A DNA stretch of 64,000 nt from Streptomyces marianii (GTDB taxonomy: Bacteria > Actinomycetota > Actinomycetes > Streptomycetales > Streptomycetaceae), in the NCBI RefSeq assembly GCF_005795905.1, contig NZ_VAWE01000001.1, positions 4,763,001 to 4,827,000 on the forward strand, given 5' to 3'. Shown here piece after piece: positions 32,311-41,117 of the stretch. The position numbers and the translations under genes were made by a program. The notes under the pieces were generated by a model. That model was given only the letters and a program-made list of their open reading frames with translations. It had not been told where the DNA came from and made no database searches. The first letter of the stretch is position 1, and each line of letters begins with the position of its first letter.

Positions 32311-33161
32311 CAGGCGAACACCACCGTGCGGTGGCCGTTCAGGAGGATCCGGTGCTCCGCGTGCCACTTCACCGCGCGGGCCAGCGCCTGGCACTCCACG
32401 TCGCGGCCGACCGCGACCAGTTGTTCCGGCGTCACCTCGTGGCCGACGCGCTCCACCTCCTGCTCGATGATCGGGCCCTCGTCCAGGTCGGCCGTCACGT
32501 AGTGCGCCGTCGCGCCGATCAGCTTCACCCCGCGGGCGTGCGCCTGGTGGTACGGCTTCGCGCCCTTGAAGCTCGGCAGGAAGGAGTGGTGGATGTTGAT
32601 GATCCGTCCGCTCAGCTGCTTGCAGAGGTCGTCGGAGAGGACCTGCATGTAGCGTGCGAGCACGACGAGTTCGACGTTCTCCTCGCGCACCAGCTCCAGC
32701 AGCTCCGCCTCGGCCTGCGGCTTGGTGTCCCTGGTGACCGGGATGTGCCGGAACGGAATGTCGTAGGAGGCGACGAGTTCCGCGAAGTCGGTGTGGTTGG
32801 AGACCACGGCGGCGATGTCGACCGGCAGGGCCCCGATCCTCGACCGGAACAGCAGGTCGTTCAGGCAGTGGCCGAACTTGCTGACCAGCAGCACGACCCG
32901 CATACGCTCGTCGGCGCGGTGGATCTGCCAGTCCATGGAGAACGAGTCGCCCACCGCGGCGAAGCCGGCGCGCAGCTTGTCCACGGTCACCGGGTCCTCG
33001 GCCGAGAAGTGCACCCGCATGAAGAACAGGCCGGTGTCCCGGTCTCCGAACTGCTGGCTGTCCTCGATGTTGCAGCCGGTGATGAACAGGTAGCTGGAAA
33101 CGGCGTGCACGATGCCCTGTTTGTCCGGGCAGGAGAGCGTGAGGACGTACTGGTCGGTCAT
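32310..33161 (-). CDS. purU: Formyltetrahydrofolate deformylase
   Basis: A protein of 283 residues, full length. An N-terminal ACT domain (QYVLTLSCPDKQGIVHAVSS) is followed by the formyltransferase-like hydrolase domain with RMRVVLLVSKFGHCLNDLLF, the catalytic region INIHHSFLPSFKGAKPYHQA (Asn-x-His) and the Asp in GATAHYVTADLDEGPIIEQE. It hydrolyses 10-formyl-THF to THF and formate, balancing one-carbon pools and supplying formate for purine synthesis. Monocistronic, minus strand. Confidence 0.96.
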   Translation of the reverse strand: MTDQYVLTLSCPDKQGIVHAVSSYLFITGCNIEDSQQFGDRDTGLFFMRVHFSAEDPVTVDKLRAGFAAVGDSFSMDWQIHRADERMRVVLLVSKFGHCLNDLLFRSRIGALPVDIAAVVSNHTDFAELVASYDIPFRHIPVTRDTKPQAEAELLELVREENVELVVLARYMQVLSDDLCKQLSGRIINIHHSFLPSFKGAKPYHQAHARGVKLIGATAHYVTADLDEGPIIEQEVERVGHEVTPEQLVAVGRDVECQALARAVKWHAEHRILLNGHRTVVFA

Positions 33162-33200
33162 TCTCGTAGGGTGTCACACCCCCAGGCCGGCGGCGGAAGG

Positions 33201-33307
33201 GCGTCCGTCAGGCGGACCGCTGTGATCCCGGCGTCCGCCGGGCGGACCGCACGATCGTGATTCCGGCGCGTCCGTCGGGCGGACCGCGGTGATCCCGGCG
33301 TCCGTCG
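33201..33307. repeat. Imperfect hairpin-bearing direct repeats
   Basis: Units of the form GCGTCCGTCxGGCGGACCGC start at 33201, 33231, 33268 and (partial) 33298; each is itself near-symmetric. They lie between purU and the SCO4402-family gene. Confidence 0.6.
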
Positions 33308-33338
33308 TCGCCGGGGAGCCGTGCCGTGCCCGCGACCG

Positions 33339-33821
33339 TCAGGCCGAACGCGTCATGATCCGCAGCACTTCCAGGGTGCGCGGCGGAGCGTCCGGGTCCT
33401 CCCCGTCGTTCGTCGCCAGCAGTACGTGGGCCTCCCGTGCGGCCCGCACGGCCTCGGGCCAGGCGTGGTGCTCCATGTACGCCGAGACCGGCGCGTCCGC
33501 GCCGACCTGGTGCATGATCCGCAGCACCCGCAGCACGGCCACGTCGACGAGCGCGGCCTCACCGGAGTCCCGGAAGATCGTTCCCACGTACTTCTCGGCG
33601 GACCAGTTGTCCAGCCAGGTGTCCTCGACCAGCCGGTAGACGGCGTCGGTGACATCGCCGTACCCCTCATGGCCTGTCAGCCAGGTTTCCTGGTGGAAGG
33701 CGGGGTCGGAGAACATGTGCAGCGCCGAGCGCACATTGGCACGCCAGCGCCACCAGGGCATGTCGTTGAGCGGCATGTCGCCCATGGTGGAGGAGCGACG
33801 GCCGCGGCGGGAAGAGTTCAT
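33339..33821 (-). CDS. SCO4402 family protein (conserved hypothetical)
   Basis: A protein of 160 residues, cytoplasmic, no signal or TM. Features are a basic N-terminus, MPWWRWRANVRSALHMFSDP (about 21-40) and ETWLTGHEGYGDVTDAVYRL. It looks like a conserved Streptomyces family; a similar protein lies near purU in S. coelicolor (from memory). ATG at 33821 has a GAGGTGA site 6 bases away. Function unknown. Confidence 0.75.
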   Translation of the reverse strand: MNSSRRGRRSSTMGDMPLNDMPWWRWRANVRSALHMFSDPAFHQETWLTGHEGYGDVTDAVYRLVEDTWLDNWSAEKYVGTIFRDSGEAALVDVAVLRVLRIMHQVGADAPVSAYMEHHAWPEAVRAAREAHVLLATNDGEDPDAPPRTLEVLRIMTRSA

Positions 33822-34008
33822 TGACGTTCACCTCGTGAGCTCGGTCCTTGCGAGCTCCGCGACACGGTCAGCACCGAAGCTAGCGCGGCCTCGATCGTAC
33901 GTTCTCCGTCATCCGGCGATCCCGACCCCCTGCAATTCACCTCGCGGTCACCCTGTGTTGAACCGCCACCACTCCGGTGTTACCCATGGGGCGGAATTGT
34001 GCAGGGGC

Positions 34009-35286
34009 ATGACCGGTAGGCGACCCTTCTCCTTCCCCCGCCCTCTCAGAACCGCGACGGCCCTCGCCGCGTGCACGGCGGTCGTCGGCGCGTCACTCGC
34101 CGGGTGCGGGGTGCTCCCCGGCGGCTCGGCGGGGGCCAGGGCGCCGATCACCGTGATGACCTTCGCCCCGGAGGAGACCCGGGCCACGAACATGCCCGGA
34201 ATGCCCGCCATGGCCCAGGCGTACGCCAAGTACGTCAACGAGAAGGGCGGCATCGACGGTCACGAGCTGCGGGTACTGACCTGCAACGAGCACAACACGA
34301 CGGCGGGCGCGGCGGCCTGTGCCCGGCGTGCGGTGGCCGAGGGCGCGGTCGCCGTGGTCGGCTCGTACAGCCAGAACGGCCGCGCCTTCATGGCGCCGCT
34401 GGAAGCCGCGGGCGTTCCGTACATCGGCGGCTACGGGGTGTCGGAGGAGGAGTTCACCAGCTACCTCTCCTACCCGGTGAACGGAGGCCAGGCGGCGCTC
34501 CTCGCCGGCAACGGCCGGCAGCTGGCGGACAGCTGCAGCCAGGTGTCGCTGGTGCGGCCCGACACGATCGCCGGCGACAACCTGCCGGTGCTGCTGAACA
34601 CCGGGCTGTCCGAGGGCGACAGGCGGCCGTCCGCCGACGTCAAGGCCGCGGAGGACGCCACCGAGTACCTGGCGGAGGCCGAGCGGGCCCGGGACGAGGC
34701 CGGCGGCCGGAGCGGCTGTGTCACGGCCGTCCTCGGTGAGCGCACCGCGAACTTCTTCGACTCCTTCCGCCGGCTGCCGAAGGACGACAGGGGGGTGCGG
34801 ATCTCCTCCGTCCTCAGCTCCGTCGACCAGCCGCTGATCGACCGTACGGGCGGGGCCGGCGGGCCGTTCGAGGGCGCGTACATGACCGGCTGGTACCCCG
34901 ATGCGGGGGACGCCCGCTGGGCCGTGATGCGGCAGGTGATCAAGGACCACGCGTTCGGCGACGACCGGATCGACCCGGCGGACGCGGGGGTGCAGACCAC
35001 CTGGATCGCGTACACCGTCCTGGAGAAGGTGATCGAGGCGCTCGACCGCGAAAGCGTCACCCCGAGTGCCGTGTCCCACGCCCTCGACACCGGTGTCAGC
35101 GTCGACACCGGCGGTCTCACGCCCGTGCTGCGCTGGCGCTTCGAGGACATGCTGGGCGTGCCGGGCTTCCCTCGGATCGTCAACCCGAACGTGACCTTCC
35201 AGGTCGTCCGGGACGGCCGTCTGGTCGCCCAGCGGCCGGGCTTCGTCAATGTGGCCCGGACGATGTCGCAGGCGCCCATGGCCTGA
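34009..35286 (+). CDS. ABC-type branched-chain amino-acid-like substrate-binding lipoprotein
   Basis: About 425 residues from ATG at 34009; the frame is open upstream, but only this start gives a lipoprotein signal (LRTATALAACTAVVGASLAG, then Cys of the lipobox SLAGC). The mature part is a type 1 periplasmic-binding fold: MAQAYAKYVNEKGGIDGHEL, VAVVGSYSQNGRAFMAPLEA, and YMTGWYPDAGDARWAV. There are no permease or ATPase genes beside it, so it is an orphan binding protein or a sensory one. The ribosome site is very close to the ATG, which leaves the start slightly uncertain. Confidence 0.85.
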   Translation: MTGRRPFSFPRPLRTATALAACTAVVGASLAGCGVLPGGSAGARAPITVMTFAPEETRATNMPGMPAMAQAYAKYVNEKGGIDGHELRVLTCNEHNTTAGAAACARRAVAEGAVAVVGSYSQNGRAFMAPLEAAGVPYIGGYGVSEEEFTSYLSYPVNGGQAALLAGNGRQLADSCSQVSLVRPDTIAGDNLPVLLNTGLSEGDRRPSADVKAAEDATEYLAEAERARDEAGGRSGCVTAVLGERTANFFDSFRRLPKDDRGVRISSVLSSVDQPLIDRTGGAGGPFEGAYMTGWYPDAGDARWAVMRQVIKDHAFGDDRIDPADAGVQTTWIAYTVLEKVIEALDRESVTPSAVSHALDTGVSVDTGGLTPVLRWRFEDMLGVPGFPRIVNPNVTFQVVRDGRLVAQRPGFVNVARTMSQAPMA

Positions 35287-35425
35287 CCGGCCGGTTCCGG
35301 CGGCCCCGGCGACGACCGGGCCGGGCGGGGCCTCGGGGCGCTGCGGGACCGGACGGCGACGGCGGCTTCGGCGGGGACGGAGGACCGGGCAGTGGCCCGA
35401 GCCGGGCAGGCACCTGGCGGGCGTG

Positions 35426-35472
35426 ACGGGCCCCGGTCCCGCGGGGCGCCCTCCGCGGTTGCCGGGGCCCGT
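35426..35472. terminator. Terminator-like inverted repeat
   Basis: ACGGGCCCCGG and CCGGGGCCCGT, 11 perfect pairs with a 25-base loop, between the convergent lipoprotein and EF-hand genes. Confidence 0.5.
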
Positions 35473-35499
35473 GCGGTCGGACGGTCCGGGGCCGGAGGT

Positions 35500-36021
35500 T
35501 CAGGGGGTGTCGGGTTCCGAGGTCACGTAGTAGGCGGCGAACGCCTCGAGGATCTGCTCCTCGCTGATCCGGTCGTCCCCGTCGGAGTCCAGCGCGGCGG
35601 CCACCGCCGTGCAGCGGTCGGGCTCGACGCCGAGGGCGCGGAGCACCCGCTCGGCGCCGCCCCGGGTGACCCCGGAACCGTCCTCGTCGGCGATGGCGAC
35701 GACCGCGTGCAGGAAGGGCCGGGCGATCTCCGCGAAGCGGCGGGGGTTGTCACGCAGGCGCTTCACCGCGCCCGTGACGAACTCCTGACGGGAGACCCGC
35801 TGGTCGCCGTCGACATCGGCGATGCCCGCCATGCCCTGCCAGAACGCCTCCGCGCCCGAGTACAGGGCCTGCCCCTTGTCGGAGCGTGCGGTCGTGCCGA
35901 ACTCGGAGAGGAGCGCCGCGGCCGCCTTGCTGAAGTCCGCGCGATCGATGTGGCCGTTGCCGTCCTGGTCGAACTCGGCGAACCGGTGGGCGATCTTGCG
36001 CTCGTATTCTGCGCTGTCCAT
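35500..36021 (-). CDS. EF-hand calcium-binding protein (calerythrin-like)
   Basis: A protein of 173 residues with four EF-hand loops: FDQDGNGHIDRADF (about 17), ADVDGDQRVSRQEF (about 67), a weaker ADEDGSGVTRGGAE (about 111) and LDSDGDDRISEEQI (about 144). This matches bacterial calerythrin/sarcoplasmic-type calcium buffers or sensors found in Streptomyces (CabB/CabC-like in layout). Loops 1, 2 and 4 keep the Asp/Glu ligands; loop 3 lacks the final Glu spacing. It lies 39 bases after the STAS gene on the same strand, probably one transcript. Confidence 0.92.
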   Translation of the reverse strand: MDSAEYERKIAHRFAEFDQDGNGHIDRADFSKAAAALLSEFGTTARSDKGQALYSGAEAFWQGMAGIADVDGDQRVSRQEFVTGAVKRLRDNPRRFAEIARPFLHAVVAIADEDGSGVTRGGAERVLRALGVEPDRCTAVAAALDSDGDDRISEEQILEAFAAYYVTSEPDTP

Positions 36022-36060
36022 GCGGGGAGCGTACGACGTCGGGGCGTTCCGTGCGTCCCG

Positions 36061-36453
36061 TTACGCGGACAGGGGCCGCGTCTCGTCGCCGGTGGCGGCG
36101 TCCACGTCCTCGTACACCTCGAACAGCCGGCGCACCCCCAGGGCGGCGAGCACCCGGTTCACGTGCGAGCCGTCGACGGCGCCGCGGGCGGGCAGGATCA
36201 GCCTCAGCCGCCCGCGGCAGGAGCGCAGCAGGCGGCGCGAGGCGATCAGCACGCCCACACCGCTGGAGTCGCAGAACACCACTCCGGAGAGGTCCAGCAC
36301 GACGTCGCGGCGCCCCACGGCCACGGCGTCGTGCACATGACGCCGGACCTCGGGGGAACTGACCAGATCCAGTTCGCCCTGAATGTGCAGTATCGTCCAG
36401 GGGGTCTGCTCGGTTCGCTCCACCCTGAGCGTCTCGCGCGGCTCTCTCGTCAC
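36061..36453 (-). CDS. STAS domain anti-sigma factor antagonist
   Basis: A protein of 130 residues with one STAS domain: ILHIQGELDLVSSPEVRRHV (about 21-40) and the phosphorylation loop DLSGVVFCDSSGVGVLIAS, with Ser in CDSSG as the predicted kinase target. Such proteins release sigma factors by binding an anti-sigma kinase; an HATPase-type protein is encoded at 44745. It is divergent from the ECF sigma gene, with about 200 bases between. Confidence 0.92.
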   Translation of the reverse strand: MTREPRETLRVERTEQTPWTILHIQGELDLVSSPEVRRHVHDAVAVGRRDVVLDLSGVVFCDSSGVGVLIASRRLLRSCRGRLRLILPARGAVDGSHVNRVLAALGVRRLFEVYEDVDAATGDETRPLSA

Positions 36454-36656
36454 ACCGGTCCCCGTCCGGACGTAGTCGTACCCTTCCGGCGCTGCTGCCC
36501 CGCCCCACCGCGGCGAAACCCTCTACCACGCGTGGTCTTCGCCGGGGCGGACTTGCCATAAAGGGGCGTGCGTTTCACCCGCGTCGCATTACATTCGAGT
36601 GGACGACAGGACGAGCAGAAGGCGACGAGGACGGGCAGAGGCTTGGGGGCCGCCGG

Positions 36657-37235
36657 ATGGGCAAGGACACACCACCTCGCTGGGACCGCAGGATGCAGCA
36701 GCGGCTGGCGCGGGGCGAGGCAGCCGCGCTCGGCGAGTTGTACGACCGTTTCGCCTCGCTCGTCCACAGCCAGGCCCATCGCGTGCTCGACGACGACGCG
36801 GCCGCCGACCAGGTGACGCGCGAGGTGTTCGGCTACGTGTGGGAGAACCCGGACGCGTACGACCCCCGGCAGGGCTCGATGCGCTTCTGGGTGGCGCGTC
36901 TCACACACGACCAGGCCGTCCACCGGCTGCGGGAGCAGGAGCGCGCGGCGGCCGCCGAGAGCGGTGGCGGCACGGAGGACGTGGAGCAGAAGGTGCGCCG
37001 CGCCTCCGTGGCCGCCCGCGCGGACTACATCGTGACGTCGATGCCCGCGCCGCTGCGGGCCGCACTGGAGCTGGCGTACTTCCAGCGCAGGGACTACCGG
37101 CAGACCGCCGCCGACCTCGGGGTCACCGCGGACGAGGCGCGCCGACGGCTGCGGCTCGGACTGCAGCTGCTGGCGACGGCCAACACCCGCGCGCTGGAAG
37201 GCTCGCCGCCTCCCGGACCGGGAAGCCGCCGGTGA
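36657..37235 (+). CDS. ECF-type RNA polymerase sigma factor
   Basis: A protein of 192 residues. Region 2 (AALGELYDRFASLVHSQAHR, then DAAADQVTREVFGYVWENPD) and region 4 (LRAALELAYFQRRDYRQTAA, then ADEARRRLRLGLQLL) are clear; regions 1 and 3 are absent, as in ECF sigma factors. The stop overlaps the next GTG, linking it to a zinc anti-sigma protein, the standard ECF sigma/anti-sigma layout. The target promoter is unknown; such operons are often autoregulated, and the promoter should lie in 36454-36656. Confidence 0.92.
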   Translation: MGKDTPPRWDRRMQQRLARGEAAALGELYDRFASLVHSQAHRVLDDDAAADQVTREVFGYVWENPDAYDPRQGSMRFWVARLTHDQAVHRLREQERAAAAESGGGTEDVEQKVRRASVAARADYIVTSMPAPLRAALELAYFQRRDYRQTAADLGVTADEARRRLRLGLQLLATANTRALEGSPPPGPGSRR

Positions 37236-38467
37236 GCGGGCCCCTGGACGGCGGCCGCGGTCCCGGCGACCCCGATGACGTGCCGGGCGCGCCGCCGCGC
37301 ATACCCGGACCGCGTGCGGCGGGGGACGACCTCGCGCCGCCGGACGTGCTGCCCTCGCCGCCGCCGGAGCCCCTGGCCCACGGTGTGCTCAAGTCGCTGC
37401 TCGGGGCCTGGGCGCTGGCGGCGTGCTCGGCCGAGGAGTCCGCGGCCGTGGAGGAGCACCTCACCGGCTGCGCGTCCTGTGCCGAGGAGGCGCAGCGGCT
37501 GCGGGACGCCGTGGGGCTGCTGCACACCGAGCGCGACCTCGACCTGGATCCGCTGCTGCGCTCCCGGGTCCTGGAGAACTGCCTGGGCCGGCGGCCCGCC
37601 CGGACCCCGGTGCCCGCCTGGGCCGGTGCGTACGACGCGGAGACCGCTCGGCTCGACGCGCTGCTGCGGGACATCGGGGACTCGGAGTGGCACGCCCCGG
37701 TGCGGCTGAAGTGGTTCGACGGCGAGGCGAAGGTGAGTCGCAGGACGACGGTCGCCGGAGTGATAGGCCATCTGATGTCCGTGGACGGGCTGGTGGCTTC
37801 TGCCCTGGGGCTGGGAGACCCGGCCGGCCCCGACGCGCCGGCCTCGCCGGCCGAGCGCACCGAGCGGCTGTGGAACTCGGGCGAACGCCCGGCGACGCGT
37901 TCGGTGCGCGTCCCGTGGCGCGAGCAGAGCCATGCGCTGGTGCGGACGGTGTCGTTCGCCGGGCTCGGGGTGGAGCAGCTGTCGGTGTCCTACGGGGACT
38001 TCGCGCTGGCGCTGCAGGACGCGATGCTGGACCGGGCCTTCGAGTGCTGGGTGCACGCGGACGACATCGCGGCCGCGGTGGACTATCCGTACGAACCCCC
38101 GGCCGGCGCGCATCTGCACCGAATGATCGATCTGGCGGCCCGGTTGCTGCCCGCGGCGCTGGCCGCCCGGCGGCGGGCCGGGCTCGCCGCCCCGGCCCGC
38201 CGTCTGGTGACGGCCGGTTCGCCCGGCCGGTCGCTGCACCTGGAGGTGGAGGGAGCGGGCGGCGGCCACTGGTACATCGCGCTGGACTCGCCCGCGGCGG
38301 TGGGCGACCCGGACCACACGGTCGCCCAGATCGCCCTCGACGGTGTGGAGTTCTGCCAGCTCGTGGCGGGCCATGTGCCGCCGGCCGACGCCGCGGCCGG
38401 TCAGGACGGGGACCGCGAGGCCGTGCGGGACGTCCTGTTCGCGGCGGCCTCGCTGTCCCGGCTCTGA
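37232..38467 (+). CDS. Zinc-finger anti-sigma factor fused to a maleylpyruvate-isomerase-like (MDMPI) domain
   Basis: A protein of 411 residues from GTG at 37232 (GTGA overlap with the sigma gene). After a Pro-rich head, the ZAS signature is [19 protein letters not shown] (His-x3-Cys-x2-Cys, about 73-88). Then, instead of a membrane helix, a DinB/MDMPI-type domain follows: [40 protein letters not shown], and a C-terminal part with [13 protein letters not shown]. So this is a soluble anti-sigma factor whose release could be triggered by a small thiol or metal ligand. No TM is seen. It presumably binds the upstream sigma factor. Confidence 0.85.
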   Translation: MSGPLDGGRGPGDPDDVPGAPPRIPGPRAAGDDLAPPDVLPSPPPEPLAHGVLKSLLGAWALAACSAEESAAVEEHLTGCASCAEEAQRLRDAVGLLHTERDLDLDPLLRSRVLENCLGRRPARTPVPAWAGAYDAETARLDALLRDIGDSEWHAPVRLKWFDGEAKVSRRTTVAGVIGHLMSVDGLVASALGLGDPAGPDAPASPAERTERLWNSGERPATRSVRVPWREQSHALVRTVSFAGLGVEQLSVSYGDFALALQDAMLDRAFECWVHADDIAAAVDYPYEPPAGAHLHRMIDLAARLLPAALAARRRAGLAAPARRLVTAGSPGRSLHLEVEGAGGGHWYIALDSPAAVGDPDHTVAQIALDGVEFCQLVAGHVPPADAAAGQDGDREAVRDVLFAAASLSRL

Positions 38468-38479
38468 CGGGAGGCGCGT

Positions 38480-38775
38480 GCCCGCCGGCGAGCGGAGTCC
38501 GGTGCACGGGGTCCGCCCCGGCCCTCCGGCCGAGGGTGAGGATCGCAAGGCGCCGGATCGACCTCGTGCCGGGTCTGCTCGGTTGACTCGGCAACTGGTT
38601 GGGCAACGCCGCGGGTCGCCGTGCCGGGAAGTCGCGCGGGGCGAACGCCGCCCGCTGCGGCACCGGGTTCCGCGTCGGTCAGGGTGGGCCCGTCGAGGAG
38701 CGGCGCCGGGCGGGCGGCCCGGAAGGCCCGGGGGCGTCGCGACGGGGCGAACGCCGCCTCATGCGGCACTGGGTT
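38480..38775. repeat. Two degenerate family-B miniature elements in tandem
   Basis: Copy 1 (about 38480-38668) shares GTCCGGTGCACGGGG and GCAAGGCGCCGGATCGACCT with the full element at 29772-30036 and ends GCGGCACCGGG. Copy 2 (about 38663-38775) starts with a left end (TTCCGCGTCGGTCAGGGTGG), lacks the middle, and ends ATGCGGCACTGGG. They lie just after the anti-sigma gene. Confidence 0.6.
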
Positions 38776-38810
38776 GCGGTCCCGCGGCGCGGCGTCAGGC
38801 GGCGACCCGC

Positions 38811-38936
38811 AAGGCCCGCAAGGCCCGCAAGGCCCGCAAGGCCCGCAAGGCCCGCAAGGCCCGCAAGGCCCGCAAGGCCCGCAAGGCCCGCAAGGCCCGC
38901 AAGGCCCGCAAGGCCCGCAAGGCCCGCAACGCCCGG
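38811..38936. repeat. 9-bp tandem repeat, 13 perfect units plus a degenerate 14th
   Basis: The unit AAGGCCCGC is repeated perfectly from 38811 to 38927, then AACGCCCGG. It reads as (Gly-Pro-Gln)n or (Lys-Ala-Arg)n in the plus frames, but no frame has a credible start or family context, so it is treated as non-coding. Length is likely to vary between isolates. Confidence 0.92.
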
Positions 38937-39001
38937 GCGGCGCGGTGCGGCCGGGCCGCCGCAGACAGCCCTCCGTGGTGCCGGGTTCGACCGGGCGGCG
39001 C

Positions 39002-39424
39002 TCAGGCGGTGGAGAGCGAGATCTCCGTCGCCTTGACCAGGGCGACCGCGGTACCGCCTGCCGAGAGCCCGAGTTCGTCCAGCGCGTCCTTGGTGATCAC
39101 CGCGGTCAGGTCCTGGCCGCCGTCCAGCCTCAGCCGGACGGTGGCCATCGCCGCGCCCGGGGTCACGGATGTGACCGTGCCGGGCAGCTGGTTGCGGATG
39201 CTCAGGCCCTCCACGCGCGCCGTCGCGAGGGCCACCTCGCTGGCCTTCATCAGGGCGCTGACCGCTCCGCCGGGGAAGATGCCCAGCTCCGATACGGCGT
39301 CGGCGGTCACGGCCGAGGTGACCTCCTCGCCGCTGTCGAGGCGGATCCTCACCGTCGCCATGGCGGGGCCGCCGGTGACCGCGATCACGGTGCCGGGCAG
39401 CTGGTTGCGGATGCTCAGGCTCAT
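39002..39424 (-). CDS. Molybdopterin/molybdate-binding protein with two TOBE (Mop) domains
   Basis: A protein of 140 residues made of two tandem Mop repeats: [20 protein letters not shown] (1-20) and [20 protein letters not shown] (about 72-91), each followed by the VTxDAxxELGxxxG stretch. Di-Mop proteins (molbindin type) bind molybdate or tungstate and may buffer it for molybdoenzymes. It starts 28 bases after the acyl-CoA ligase on the same strand; the shared transcript with a catabolic gene is notable. Ribosome site weak. Confidence 0.88.
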   Translation of the reverse strand: MSLSIRNQLPGTVIAVTGGPAMATVRIRLDSGEEVTSAVTADAVSELGIFPGGAVSALMKASEVALATARVEGLSIRNQLPGTVTSVTPGAAMATVRLRLDGGQDLTAVITKDALDELGLSAGGTAVALVKATEISLSTA

Positions 39425-39452
39425 GTCGTGCCGTTCGTGTCGGGGATGTCGT

Positions 39453-40973
39453 TCACGCCCTGGATGTCGTGTCCGCCCCAGTGAACCGCTCACGCAGCTT
39501 GTACTTGAGCACCTTGCGCAGTGTGTCGTTGCGGGGCAGCGCGTCCACGAGCTCCAGCTGTTCCGGGAGCTTGTGCACGGCGAGGCCCGCGCCGCGCAGG
39601 TACTCCGCGACCTCGTGCAGACTCAGCGGTCCCGCCCCCTCGGGCTGTTGGACCACGGCGCAGACCCGCTCGCCGCGCTCCGGGTCCGGCAGTCCGATCA
39701 CCGCCGCCTCGTCGACGCCGGGGTGCTCGTGGAGCAGGTCCTCGATCTCCTTGGCGGAGATGTTCTCGCCCTTGCGGATGATGACGTCCTTGAGGCGCCC
39801 GGTCAGGACGAGATGGCCGGACTCGGTGAGATGCCCCAGATCGCCGGTGATCAGGAAGCCGTCGGCGTCGAACGCGGCGGCGGTCTGCTCCGGGTCCAGA
39901 TAGCCCCTGCAGACCGCCTCTCCACGCAGCCGCACCTCGCCGTCGACGATGCGTATCTCCATGCCCTCGGGCGGTCGTCCCTCGGTCGTCGCGAGGTCCT
40001 CCGGCCGGTCGTCCGGCGAACCCATCGTGATCATGGGGACCTCGGTCATGCCGTAGCCGTGGGTGAGCTGCACACCCATCTCCCGTACGACGGAGTGGTA
40101 CAGCTCCGGCGGCTTGGGGGCGCCCCCGCCGGCGAGCAGTCGGAGCGTGGGGACGACCGGCTCGCCCGGCTGCCTGCGCTGTTCGGCGAGGAACATCGAG
40201 TAGAAGGCCGTTGACCCGCCGGCGGTGGTGACCCCGTGCCTGCGGTAGGCCTCCAGCGCCTCCGGGAGGGCGAACTTCTCGAAGAGCACGGCGGGGAAGC
40301 CGTAGAGCAGCAGCATCACCAGGTAGTCCGCGCCGCCGATGTGGGCGAACGGGAAGGCGATGGAGCCGACGTCTGCGGACGTCAGCCGCAGCGCGTGGGC
40401 GAGGCAGGAGCCACCCGCGATCAGTGAACGGTCGGTGTGCAGGACGCCCTTGGGGTCTGAGGTGGTGCCTGACGTCCAGTAGATCCAGCGCACCTCGGTG
40501 CCGTCGTCGGGCGGCGGGGGCAGGGCGGAGGGGTCGCCGTCGGGGAGGTCCTCGTACGCCTCGAGGATCCCCCGGGCACCGATCCGCCGGGCCATCGCCG
40601 TATGGTCGAAGCCGCGCCAGACGCCCGGCACCGCGAGGAACTCCGCCGCGCAGGCGTCCAGGGCGAAGCCGACCTCGCGGTCCCGGTAGAAGGGGATCAC
40701 CGGGGACTGCACGGCACCGAGCCTGGCCAGCGCCCCGGCCAGTACGACGGACTCGATCCGGGTGGGCAGCTGCCAGGCCACGACCGTGCCGGGCCGCACA
40801 CCGCGCGCGTACAGCCCGGCGGCGACCCGTTCGCAGCGTCCGCGCAGTTCGCCGAAGGTGAGGCGGCGGTCGTCCTGGAGCAGGACGGTGCAGTCGGGAG
40901 TGAGCCGGGCGCGGCGGTCGATCAGCTCCCAGAGCGTGCGGGAGGCGCCCAGGGAGTGTGCGGTGTCGGTCAC
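39453..40973 (-). CDS. AMP-dependent acyl-CoA synthetase
   Basis: A protein of 506 residues of the ANL superfamily: A3 motif [20 protein letters not shown] (about 167), A5 GYGMTEVPM (about 320), A7/A8 [20 protein letters not shown] with [12 protein letters not shown], and the catalytic Lys region [11 protein letters not shown] near the end. The closest known groups in layout are cyclohexanecarboxylate/steroid-fragment CoA ligases; the acid is unknown. It is transcribed away from the amidohydrolase operon, with two CTGACG-N3-CGTCAG operators in the gap, so both directions are probably co-repressed. Confidence 0.92.
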   Translation of the reverse strand: MTDTAHSLGASRTLWELIDRRARLTPDCTVLLQDDRRLTFGELRGRCERVAAGLYARGVRPGTVVAWQLPTRIESVVLAGALARLGAVQSPVIPFYRDREVGFALDACAAEFLAVPGVWRGFDHTAMARRIGARGILEAYEDLPDGDPSALPPPPDDGTEVRWIYWTSGTTSDPKGVLHTDRSLIAGGSCLAHALRLTSADVGSIAFPFAHIGGADYLVMLLLYGFPAVLFEKFALPEALEAYRRHGVTTAGGSTAFYSMFLAEQRRQPGEPVVPTLRLLAGGGAPKPPELYHSVVREMGVQLTHGYGMTEVPMITMGSPDDRPEDLATTEGRPPEGMEIRIVDGEVRLRGEAVCRGYLDPEQTAAAFDADGFLITGDLGHLTESGHLVLTGRLKDVIIRKGENISAKEIEDLLHEHPGVDEAAVIGLPDPERGERVCAVVQQPEGAGPLSLHEVAEYLRGAGLAVHKLPEQLELVDALPRNDTLRKVLKYKLRERFTGADTTSRA

Positions 40974-40999
40974 GACGGTTCCCTCCGTTCCGACGGCGC

Positions 41000-41014
41000 C
41001 TGACGATACGTCAG
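41000..41014. promoter_or_regulatory. Operator 1: CTGACG-ATA-CGTCAG
   Basis: Perfect 6-base arms with 3-base centre, 27 bases upstream of the acyl-CoA synthetase start (minus strand). Member of the shared operator family. Confidence 0.75.
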
Positions 41015-41077
41015 TTAGTGCCCGGAAGCGTAGGGCTGGTCGCCTTGTCGGTCCAGGGGCGCGGGGCTAGCCTGCTG

Positions 41078-41094
41078 TCTGACGATCCGTCAGA
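41078..41094. promoter_or_regulatory. Operator 2: TCTGACG-ATC-CGTCAGA
   Basis: Perfect 7-base arms with 3-base centre, 23 bases upstream of the amidohydrolase ATG. Together with operator 1 it brackets the divergent promoter region; centre-to-centre distance is about 79 bases. Confidence 0.78.
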
Positions 41095-41117
41095 TAAGTG
41101 GCGAACGGAGGGGCCCG

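Noticed and set aside
38811..38936. Collagen-like (Gly-Pro-Gln)n protein
   Set aside because: The frame is produced only by the 9-bp repeat; flanking sequence is non-coding repeat and there is no credible start or ribosome site.
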